Shown piece by piece: positions 53,522 through 64,000 of a stretch of 64,000 nt of DNA. A model generated the notes under the pieces. The model was not told the DNA's origin and searched no databases. It was given only the letters and a program-made list of their open reading frames with translations. Positions within the stretch are counted from its first letter, which is position 1, and each line of letters starts with the position of its first letter. The position numbers were made by a program, and so were the translations under genes. The stretch spans positions 186,001 to 250,000 of the forward strand of contig NW_026947636.1 of NCBI RefSeq assembly GCF_034190915.1. The letters run 5' to 3'. Origin of the DNA: Cavia porcellus (lineage: Eukaryota > Chordata > Mammalia > Rodentia > Caviidae).

Positions 53522-56500
53522 CACTTCGCGGTGCTTTTCTCCATCCTACATTGCCACTCACTGCCTATCCTAATTCACACCCTCCGATTTGACAACCCCA
53601 TGAAGTTTTTCTCACTCCTACTAGTCAATGTAATTTAACACACACCCATACAATGCGCACCACCCCAGGATGTTTTTCAGATACCTATCCTGCATTGCCA
53701 CTGCATGTTCTCTGACCTCCCCATGCTGACCACCCCGCGGTGCTTTTCTCCATCCTAAATTGCCACTCACTGCCTATCCTAATTCAGACCCTCCGATTCA
53801 CACCACCCCGTGATGTTTTTCTCACTCCTACTAGTGAATGTAATGTAACACACACCCATACAATGCGCACCACCCCGTGATGTTTTATTCACTCCTACTA
53901 GTGAATGTAATGTAACACACACCCATACAATGCGCACCACCCCGCGATGTTTTTCAGAAACCTATCCTACATTGCCACTGCATATTCCCTGACCTCCCCA
54001 TGCTGACCACCCGCGGTGCTTTTCTCGATCCTACATTGCCACTCACTGCCTATCCTAATTCAGACACTCCGATTCACACCACCCCGTGATGTTTTTCTCA
54101 CTCCTACTAGTGAATGTAATGTAACACACACCCATAAAATGCGCACAATCCCGTGATGTTTTTCTCACTCCTACTAGTGAATGTAATGTAACACACACCC
54201 ATTCAATGCGCACCACCCCGCGATGTTTTTCAGAAACCTATCCTACATTGCCACAGCATGTTCCCTGACCGCCTCATGCTGACCACCCCGCGGTGCTTTT
54301 CTCCATCCTACATTGCCACTCACTGCCTAACCTAATTCAGACCCTCCGATTCACACCACCCCGTGATGTTTTTCTCACTCCTACTAGTGAATGTAATGTA
54401 ACACACACCCATACAATGCGCACCACCCCGTGATGTTTTATTCACTCCTACTAGTGAATGTAATGTAACACACACACAAACAATGCGCACCACCCTGCGA
54501 TGTTTTTCAGAAACCTATCCTACATTGCCACTGCATATTCCCTGACCTCCCCATGCTGACCACCCGCGGTGCTTTTCTCCATCCTACATTGCCACTCACT
54601 GCCTATCCTAATTCAGACCCTCCGATTCACACCACCCCGTGATGTTTTTCTCACTCCTACTAGTGAATGTAATGTAACACACACCCATAAAATGCGCACC
54701 ACACCGTGATGTTTTTCTCACTCCTCCTAGTGAATGTAATGTAACACACACCCATACAATGCGCACCACCCCATGATGTTTTTCTCACTCCTACTTGTGA
54801 ATGTAATGTAACACACACCCATACAATGGGCACCACCCCGTGATGTTTTTCTCACTCCTACTAGTGAATGTAATGTAACACACACCCATACAATGCGCAC
54901 CACCCCATGATGTTTTTCTCACTCCTACTTGTGAATGTAATGTAACACACACCCATACAATGGGCACCACCCCGTGATGTTTTTCTCACTCCTACTAGTG
55001 AATGTAATGTAACACACACCCAAACAATGCGCACCACCCCTCGATGTTTTTCAGAAACCTATCCTACATTGCCACTGCATGTTCCCTGACCTCCCCATGC
55101 TGACCACCCCGCGGTGCTTTTCTCCATCCTACATTGCCACTCACTTCCTACCCTAATTCAGACCCTCTGATTCACACCACCCCGTGATGTTTTTCTCACT
55201 CCTACTAGTGAATGTAATGTTACACACACCCATACATTGAGCACCACCCCATGATGTTTTTCTCACTCCTACTAGTGAATGTAATGTAACACACACCCAT
55301 AAAATGCGCACCACACCGCGATGTTTTTCAGAAACCTATCCTACATTGCCACTGCATGTTCCCTGACCTCCCCATGCTGACCACCCCGCGGTGCTTTTCT
55401 CCATCCTACATTGCCACTCACTGCCTATAGTAATTCAGACGCTCCGATTCACACCACCCCGTGATGTTTTTCTCACTCCTACTAGTGAATGTAATGTAAC
55501 ACACACCCATACAATGCGCACCACCCCGCTATGTTTTTCAGAAACCTATCCTACTTTGCCACTGCATGTTCCCTGACCTCCCCATGCTGACCACCTCTCC
55601 TTGCTTTTCTCCATCCTACATTGCAACTCACTGCCTATGCTAATTCATACCCTCCGATTCACAACACCCCGTGATGTTTTTCTCACTCCTACTACTGAAT
55701 GTAATGTAACACACACCTATACAATGCGCACCACCCCGTGATGTCTTTCTCACTCCTACTAGTGAATGTAATGTAACACACACCTATACAATGCGCACCA
55801 CCCCGCGATGTTTTTCAGAAACCTATCCTACATTGCCAGTGCATGTTCCCTGACCTCCCCATGCTGACCCCCCCGCGGTGCTTTTCTCCATCCTACATTG
55901 CCACTCACTGCCTATCCTAATTCAGACCCTCCGATTCACACCACCCCGTGATGTGTTTCTCACTACTACTAGTCAATGTAATGTAACACACACCCATACA
56001 ATGCGCACCACACCGCGATGTTTTTCAGAAACCTATCCTACATTGCCACTGCATGTTCCCTGACCTCCCCATGCTGACCACCCCGCGGTGCTTTTCTCCA
56101 TCCTACATTGCCACTCACTGCCTATCCTAATTCAGACCCCCCGATTCACACCACCCCGTGATGATTTTCTCACTCCTACTAGTAAATGTAATGTAACACA
56201 CACCCATACAATGCGCACCACCCCGTGATGTTTTTCTCACTCCTACTAGTGAATGTAATGTAACACACACCCATGCAATGCGCACCACCCCGCGATGTTT
56301 TTCAGAAACCTATCCTACATTGCCACTGCATGTTCACTGACCTCCCCATGCTGACCACCCCACGGTGCTTTTCTCCATCCTACATTGCCACTCACTGCCT
56401 ATCCTAATTCAGACCCTCCGATTCACACCACCCCGTGATGTTTTTCTCACTCCTACTAGTGAATGTAATGTAACACACACCCATACAATGCGCACCAGCC

Positions 56501-58360
56501 TGCGATGTTTTTCAGAAACCTATCATACTTTGCCACTGCATGTTCCCTGACCTCCCCATGCTGACCACCCCGCGGTGCTTTTCTCCATCCTACATTGCCA
56601 CTCACTGGCTATCCTAATTCAGAGCCTCCGATTCACACCACCCCGTGATGTTTTTCTCACTCCTACTAGTGAATGTAATGTAACACACACCCATACAATG
56701 CGCACCACCCCGTGATGTTTTTCTCACTCCCTCCACTGAATGTAATGTAACACACACCCATACAATGCGCACCGCCCCGTGATGTTTTTCTCACTCCCTC
56801 CACTGAATGTAATGTAACACACACCTATACAATGCGCATCACCCCGTGATGTCTTTCTCACTCCTACTAGTCAATGTAATGTAACACACACCCATACAAT
56901 GCGCACCACCCCGCGATGTTTTTCAGAAACCTATCCTACATTGCCACTGCATATTCCCTGACCTCCCCATGCTGACCACCCGCGGTGCTTTTCTCCATCC
57001 TACATTGCCACTCACTGCCTATCCTAATTCAGACCCTCCGATTCACACCACCCCGTGATGTTTTTCTCACTCCTACTAGTGAATGTAATGTAACACACAC
57101 CCATAAAATGCGCACCACCCCGTGATGTTTTTCTCACTCCTACTAGTGAATGTAATGTAACACACACCCATACAATACGTACCACCACGCGATGTTTTTC
57201 AGAAACCTATCCTATATTGCAACTGCGTGTTCCCTGACCTCCCCATGCTGACCACCCCGCGGTGCTTTTCTCCATCCTACATTGCCACACACTGCCTATC
57301 CTAATTCAGACCCTCCGATTCACACCACTCCGTAATGTTTTTCTCACTCCTACTAGTGAATGTAATGTAACACACACCCATACAATGCGCACCACCCCGT
57401 GATGTCTTTCTCACTCCTACTAGTGAATGTAATGTAACACACACCTATACAATGTGCACCACTCCGCGACGTTTTTCAGAAACCTATCCTACATTGCCAC
57501 TGCATGTTCCCTGACATCCCCATGCTGACCACCCCAGGGTGCTTTTCTCCATCCTACATTGCCACTCACTGCCTATCCTAATTCAGACCCTCCGATTCAC
57601 ACCACACCGTGATGTTTTTCTCACTCCTACTAGTCAATGTAATTTAACACACACCCATACGATGCGCACCACCCCGCGATGTTTTTCAGATACCTATCCT
57701 ACATTGCCACTGCATGTTCCCTGACCTCCCCATGCTGACCACCCCGCGGTGCTTTTCTCCATCCTAAATTGCCACTCACTGCCTATCCTAATTCAGACCC
57801 TCCGATTCACACCACCCCGTTATGTTTTTCTCACTCCTACTAGTGAATGTAATGTAACACACACCCATACAATGCGCACCACCCCATGATGTTTTTCTCA
57901 CTCCTACTAGTGAATGTAATGTAACACACACCCATACAATGCGCACCACCCCGCTATGTTTTTCAGAAACCTATCCTACTTTGCCACTGCATGTTCCCTG
58001 ACCTCCCCATGCTGACCACCTCGCCTTGCTTTTCTCCATCCTACATTGCAACTCACTGCCTATGCTAATTCATACCCTCCGATTCACAACACCCTGTGAT
58101 GTTTTTCTCACTCCTACTATTGAATGTAATGTAACACACACCTATACAATGCGCACCACCCCGTGATGTCTTTCTCACTCCTACTAGTGAATGTAATGTA
58201 ACACACACCCATACAATGCGCACAACCACGTGATGTTTTTCTCACTCCTACTAGTGAGTGTAATGTAACACACACCCGTACAATGCGCATCACCCCGCGA
58301 TGTTTTTCAGAAACCTATCCTACATGGCCACTGCATGTTCCCTGACCTCCCCATGCTGAC
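53522..58360 (+). repeat. Right HOR copy 1: 17 units, 4839 bp
   Basis: A-counts are 1,2,2,2,6,2,1,2,1,2,1,4,2,2,1,2,3 (70 monomers). Unit starts are 53522, 53731, 54008, 54284, 54561, 55105, 55382, 55592, 55869, 56079, 56356, 56566, 56977, 57253, 57530, 57740 and 58017, and the lengths add up exactly to 4839. It contains the only six-A run type in the window. The first unit has an odd C-A joint (GATTTGACAACCCCATGAAG near 53587) not seen outside this HOR. Confidence 0.94.
54633..55034 (+). repeat. Run of six A monomers (402 bp)
   Basis: Six consecutive A monomers lie between the C at 54561 and the B at 55035; elsewhere runs are one to four. Within the run a CCCCATGATG and CTTGTGAATG monomer ending in ATGGGCAC, followed by a plain A, occurs twice 134 bp apart. 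The extra length therefore came from duplicating an A pair. The CCATG head is a CpG-to-CpA change of the usual CCGTG. Confidence 0.93.
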
Positions 58361-61300
58361 CACCCCGCGGTGCTTTTCTCCATCCTACATTGCCACTCAC
58401 TGCCTATCCTAATTCACACCCTCCGATTTGACAACCCCATGAAGTTTTTCTCACTCCTACTAGTCAATGTAATTTAACACACACCCATACAATGCGCACC
58501 ACCCCAGGATGTTTTTCAGATACCTATCCTGCATTGCCACTGCATGTTCTCTGACCTCCCCATGCTGACCACCCCGCGGTGCTTTTCTCCATCCTAAATT
58601 GCCACTCACTGCCTATCCTAATTCAGACCCTCCGATTCACACCACCCCGTGATGTTTTTCTCACTCCTACTAGTGAATGTAATGTAACACACACCCATAC
58701 AATGCGCACCACCCCGTGATGTTTTATTCACTCCTACTAGTGAATGTAATGTAACACACACCCATACAATGCGCACCACCCCGCGATGTTTTTCAGAAAC
58801 CTATCCTACATTGCCACTGCATATTCCCTGACCTCCCCATGCTGACCACCCGCGGTGCTTTTCTCGATCCTACATTGCCACTCACTGCCTATCCTAATTC
58901 AGACACTCCGATTCACACCACCCCGTGATGTTTTTCTCACTCCTACTAGTGAATGTAATGTAACACACACCCATAAAATGCGCACAATCCCGTGATGTTT
59001 TTCTCACTCCTACTAGTGAATGTAATGTAACACACACCCATTCAATGCGCACCACCCCGCGATGTTTTTCAGAAACCTATCCTACATTGCCACAGCATGT
59101 TCCCTGACCGCCTCATGCTGACCACCCCGCGGTGCTTTTCTCCATCCTACATTGCCACTCACTGCCTAACCTAATTCAGACCCTCCGATTCACACCACCC
59201 CGTGATGTTTTTCTCACTCCTACTAGTGAATGTAATGTAACACACACCCATACAATGCGCACCACCCCGTGATGTTTTATTCACTCCTACTAGTGAATGT
59301 AATGTAACACACACACAAACAATGCGCACCACCCTGCGATGTTTTTCAGAAACCTATCCTACATTGCCACTGCATATTCCCTGACCTCCCCATGCTGACC
59401 ACCCGCGGTGCTTTTCTCCATCCTACATTGCCACTCACTGCCTATCCTAATTCAGACCCTCCGATTCACACCACCCCGTGATGTTTTTCTCACTCCTACT
59501 AGTGAATGTAATGTAACACACACCCATAAAATGCGCACCACACCGTGATGTTTTTCTCACTCCTCCTAGTGAATGTAATGTAACACACACCCATACAATG
59601 CGCACCACCCCATGATGTTTTTCTCACTCCTACTTGTGAATGTAATGTAACACACACCCATACAATGGGCACCACCCCGTGATGTTTTTCTCACTCCTAC
59701 TAGTGAATGTAATGTAACACACACCCATACAATGCGCACCACCCCATGATGTTTTTCTCACTCCTACTTGTGAATGTAATGTAACACACACCCATACAAT
59801 GGGCACCACCCCGTGATGTTTTTCTCACTCCTACTAGTGAATGTAATGTAACACACACCCAAACAATGCGCACCACCCCTCGATGTTTTTCAGAAACCTA
59901 TCCTACATTGCCACTGCATGTTCCCTGACCTCCCCATGCTGACCACCCCGCGGTGCTTTTCTCCATCCTACATTGCCACTCACTTCCTACCCTAATTCAG
60001 ACCCTCTGATTCACACCACCCCGTGATGTTTTTCTCACTCCTACTAGTGAATGTAATGTTACACACACCCATACATTGAGCACCACCCCATGATGTTTTT
60101 CTCACTCCTACTAGTGAATGTAATGTAACACACACCCATAAAATGCGCACCACACCGCGATGTTTTTCAGAAACCTATCCTACATTGCCACTGCATGTTC
60201 CCTGACCTCCCCATGCTGACCACCCCGCGGTGCTTTTCTCCATCCTACATTGCCACTCACTGCCTATAGTAATTCAGACGCTCCGATTCACACCACCCCG
60301 TGATGTTTTTCTCACTCCTACTAGTGAATGTAATGTAACACACACCCATACAATGCGCACCACCCCGCTATGTTTTTCAGAAACCTATCCTACTTTGCCA
60401 CTGCATGTTCCCTGACCTCCCCATGCTGACCACCTCTCCTTGCTTTTCTCCATCCTACATTGCAACTCACTGCCTATGCTAATTCATACCCTCCGATTCA
60501 CAACACCCCGTGATGTTTTTCTCACTCCTACTACTGAATGTAATGTAACACACACCTATACAATGCGCACCACCCCGTGATGTCTTTCTCACTCCTACTA
60601 GTGAATGTAATGTAACACACACCTATACAATGCGCACCACCCCGCGATGTTTTTCAGAAACCTATCCTACATTGCCACTGCATGTTCCCTGACCTCCCCA
60701 TGCTGACCCCCCCGCGGTGCTTTTCTCCATCCTACATTGCCACTCACTGCCTATCCTAATTCAGACCCTCCGATTCACACCACCCCGTGATGTGTTTCTC
60801 ACTACTACTAGTCAATGTAATGTAACACACACCCATACAATGCGCACCACACCGCGATGTTTTTCAGAAACCTATCCTACATTGCCACTGCATGTTCCCT
60901 GACCTCCCCATGCTGACCACCCCGCGGTGCTTTTCTCCATCCTACATTGCCACTCACTGCCTATCCTAATTCAGACCCCCCGATTCACACCACCCCGTGA
61001 TGATTTTCTCACTCCTACTAGTAAATGTAATGTAACACACACCCATACAATGCGCACCACCCCGTGATGTTTTTCTCACTCCTACTAGTGAATGTAATGT
61101 AACACACACCCATGCAATGCGCACCACCCCGCGATGTTTTTCAGAAACCTATCCTACATTGCCACTGCATGTTCACTGACCTCCCCATGCTGACCACCCC
61201 ACGGTGCTTTTCTCCATCCTACATTGCCACTCACTGCCTATCCTAATTCAGACCCTCCGATTCACACCACCCCGTGATGTTTTTCTCACTCCTACTAGTG

Positions 61301-63199
61301 AATGTAATGTAACACACACCCATACAATGCGCACCAGCCTGCGATGTTTTTCAGAAACCTATCATACTTTGCCACTGCATGTTCCCTGACCTCCCCATGC
61401 TGACCACCCCGCGGTGCTTTTCTCCATCCTACATTGCCACTCACTGGCTATCCTAATTCAGAGCCTCCGATTCACACCACCCCGTGATGTTTTTCTCACT
61501 CCTACTAGTGAATGTAATGTAACACACACCCATACAATGCGCACCACCCCGTGATGTTTTTCTCACTCCCTCCACTGAATGTAATGTAACACACACCCAT
61601 ACAATGCGCACCGCCCCGTGATGTTTTTCTCACTCCCTCCACTGAATGTAATGTAACACACACCTATACAATGCGCATCACCCCGTGATGTCTTTCTCAC
61701 TCCTACTAGTCAATGTAATGTAACACACACCCATACAATGCGCACCACCCCGCGATGTTTTTCAGAAACCTATCCTACATTGCCACTGCATATTCCCTGA
61801 CCTCCCCATGCTGACCACCCGCGGTGCTTTTCTCCATCCTACATTGCCACTCACTGCCTATCCTAATTCAGACCCTCCGATTCACACCACCCCGTGATGT
61901 TTTTCTCACTCCTACTAGTGAATGTAATGTAACACACACCCATAAAATGCGCACCACCCCGTGATGTTTTTCTCACTCCTACTAGTGAATGTAATGTAAC
62001 ACACACCCATACAATACGTACCACCACGCGATGTTTTTCAGAAACCTATCCTATATTGCAACTGCGTGTTCCCTGACCTCCCCATGCTGACCACCCCGCG
62101 GTGCTTTTCTCCATCCTACATTGCCACACACTGCCTATCCTAATTCAGACCCTCCGATTCACACCACTCCGTAATGTTTTTCTCACTCCTACTAGTGAAT
62201 GTAATGTAACACACACCCATACAATGCGCACCACCCCGTGATGTCTTTCTCACTCCTACTAGTGAATGTAATGTAACACACACCTATACAATGTGCACCA
62301 CTCCGCGACGTTTTTCAGAAACCTATCCTACATTGCCACTGCATGTTCCCTGACATCCCCATGCTGACCACCCCAGGGTGCTTTTCTCCATCCTACATTG
62401 CCACTCACTGCCTATCCTAATTCAGACCCTCCGATTCACACCACACCGTGATGTTTTTCTCACTCCTACTAGTCAATGTAATTTAACACACACCCATACG
62501 ATGCGCACCACCCCGCGATGTTTTTCAGATACCTATCCTACATTGCCACTGCATGTTCCCTGACCTCCCCATGCTGACCACCCCGCGGTGCTTTTCTCCA
62601 TCCTAAATTGCCACTCACTGCCTATCCTAATTCAGACCCTCCGATTCACACCACCCCGTTATGTTTTTCTCACTCCTACTAGTGAATGTAATGTAACACA
62701 CACCCATACAATGCGCACCACCCCATGATGTTTTTCTCACTCCTACTAGTGAATGTAATGTAACACACACCCATACAATGCGCACCACCCCGCTATGTTT
62801 TTCAGAAACCTATCCTACTTTGCCACTGCATGTTCCCTGACCTCCCCATGCTGACCACCTCGCCTTGCTTTTCTCCATCCTACATTGCAACTCACTGCCT
62901 ATGCTAATTCATACCCTCCGATTCACAACACCCTGTGATGTTTTTCTCACTCCTACTATTGAATGTAATGTAACACACACCTATACAATGCGCACCACCC
63001 CGTGATGTCTTTCTCACTCCTACTAGTGAATGTAATGTAACACACACCCATACAATGCGCACAACCACGTGATGTTTTTCTCACTCCTACTAGTGAGTGT
63101 AATGTAACACACACCCGTACAATGCGCATCACCCCGCGATGTTTTTCAGAAACCTATCCTACATGGCCACTGCATGTTCCCTGACCTCCCCATGCTGAC
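58361..63199 (+). repeat. Right HOR copy 2: 17 units, 4839 bp
   Basis: It is the same length as the preceding block to the base, with the same 17-unit string. Comparing by eye, beyond the first few bases (CACCCCG here, CACTTCG at 53522) I found one substitution: C at 60678 against G at 55839. Even the rare GATTTGACAACCCC joint is copied (near 58426). The duplication is either very young or freshly homogenised, or it is an assembly artefact. Confidence 0.94.
59472..59873 (+). repeat. Second copy of the six-A run (402 bp)
   Basis: This is the exact 4839-bp counterpart of 54633-55034, including the internal 134-bp doubling. The expansion therefore came before the duplication of the whole 17-unit block. 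Confidence 0.93.
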
Positions 63200-64000
63200 C
63201 ACCCCGCGGTGCTTTTCTCCATCCTACATTGCCACTCACTGCCTATCCTAATTCAGACGCTCCGATTCACACCACCCCGTGATGTTTTTCTCAATCCTAC
63301 TAGTGAAATTAATGTAACACACACCCATACAATGCGCATCACCCCGCGATGTTTTTCAGAAACCTATCCTACAAGGCTACTGCTTGTTCCCTGACCTCCC
63401 CATGCTGACCACCTCGCCTTGCTTTTCTCCATCCTACATTGCAACTCACTGCCAATGGTAATACATACCCTCCGATTCACAACACCCCGTGATGTTTTTC
63501 TCACTCCTACTACTGAATGTAATGTAACACACACCTATACAATGGGCACCACCCCGTGATGTCTTTCTCACTCCTACTAGTGAATGTAATGTAACACACA
63601 CCCATACAATGCGCACCACCCCGCGATGTTTTTCAGAAACCTATCCTACATTGCCACTGCATGTTCCCTGACCTCCCCATGCTGACCACCCCGTGGTGCT
63701 TTTCTCCATCCTACATTGCCACTCACTGCCTATCCTAATTCAGACCCTCCGATTCACACGACCCCGTGATGTTTTTCTCAATCCTACTAGTCAATGTAAT
63801 GTAACACACACCCATACAATGCGCACCACCCCGCGATGTTTTTCAGAAACCTATCCTACATTGCCACTGCATGTTTCCTGACCTCCCCATGCTGACCACC
63901 CCGCGGTGCTTTTCTCCATCCTACATTGCCACTCACTGCCTATCCTAATTCAGACCCTCCGATTCACACCACCCCGTGATGTTTTTCTCACTCCTACTAG
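63200..64000 (+). repeat. Start of further array, cut by the window edge
   Basis: Unit starts are 63200 (one A), 63410 (two A, CGCCTTGC-type C), 63687 (one A) and 63897 (C, then a partial A from 63970). The 4839-bp match stops near 63256, where the third block would have needed the GATTTGACAACCCC joint. Variants here (GTGAAATTAATG near 63304, CTACAAGGCTACTGCTTG near 63370, GCCAATGGTAATACATACC near 63451) are private, so this belongs to a different HOR or an older copy. Confidence 0.9.

Larger units (their letters stand above)
1..64000 (+). repeat. Satellite DNA array filling the window
   Basis: Every stretch can be assigned to one of three related monomers (C, A, B) that recur head to tail in one orientation. 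No inverted monomer, transposon, unique spacer, RNA gene or plausible coding sequence interrupts them. The plus strand is strongly C-rich over G (in the 210-bp consensus I count 79 C and 27 G). The array continues past both window edges, since it starts and ends inside an A monomer. A hierarchical satellite array of this kind is typical of eukaryotic heterochromatin. The family and host were not recognised, and no function can be read from the sequence. Confidence 0.97.

Noticed and set aside
1..64000. Many plus- and minus-strand open frames of 60-116 codons with near-identical products
   Set aside because: They follow from 210-bp and 201-bp periods being multiples of three. They start at GTG in C on the plus strand, are broken by any extra A monomer, have no consistent upstream signals and show no sign of coding constraint.
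1..64000. CRISPR-like pattern: an 18-bp head repeated every 67-73 bp
   Set aside because: The sequence between heads is itself repetitive and falls into three classes, so there are no unique spacers. No cas-like gene is present, and HOR organisation is not a CRISPR feature.
1..64000. Possible CENP-B box, which would support centromere identity
   Set aside because: No stretch in the A, B or C consensus, on either strand, fits the TTCG-four-A-two-CGGG pattern. Centromere identity cannot be claimed from sequence.
1..64000. Transposon, retrovirus or insertion-sequence remnants
   Set aside because: No terminal inverted repeats, target duplications, polymerase-like frames or non-satellite segments were found; all bases fit the monomer parse.
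1..64000. tRNA, rRNA or other structured RNA genes
   Set aside because: No conserved tRNA box pairs or rRNA-like sequence was seen, and no non-repeat sequence is left to hold them.

Overview
The whole 64 kb window is one uninterrupted satellite DNA array. I found no unique sequence, no credible protein-coding gene, no RNA gene and no transposon. A long, hierarchically organised array of diverged ~70-bp monomers points to a eukaryotic chromosome (pericentromeric, subtelomeric or another heterochromatic block). I do not recognise the satellite family and cannot name the species. CpG is only mildly depleted (observed/expected about 0.69, hand-counted on the 210-bp consensus).

Three monomer classes, always in the same orientation, make up everything: C (73 bp, sometimes 72), A (67 bp) and B (70 bp). 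All three open with the same ~18-bp head, CACCCCGYGRTGYTTTTC. B and C also share ATCCTACATTGCCACT, so all three probably descend from one ancestral ~70-bp unit. They obey a strict grammar: one C, then a run of A (1 to 4, once 6), then one B. Units are therefore about 210 bp (one A), 277 (two), 344 (three), 411 (four) or 544 (six). I parsed the window end to end into such units with no residue. The series of A-counts acts as a barcode that reveals higher-order repeats (HORs).

Layout. 1-22070: a HOR of up to 18 units (about 4.84-4.91 kb) in five copies, one lacking five units and one rearranged. 22071-30508: a shorter HOR (3178 and 2835 bp, differing by one 344-bp unit) and a transition. 30509-36581: a 10-unit, 3037-bp HOR in two nearly identical copies. 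36582-46318: a 13-unit, 3866-bp HOR with a second, edited copy, preceded by a related lead-in. 46319-53521: older, mixed units that share blocks with both flanks. 53522-63199: a 17-unit, 4839-bp HOR in two copies that, beyond the joint, differ at a single base that I could find. 63200-64000: the start of further array.

The many 60-116-codon open frames are by-products of the repeat: the one-A unit is exactly 70 codons long, so each copy yields the same 61-residue frame. They are not annotated as genes. I found no sign of a novel gene system. What merits a second look is the array's quantised grammar and the clear record of successive tandem duplications of whole multi-kilobase blocks.
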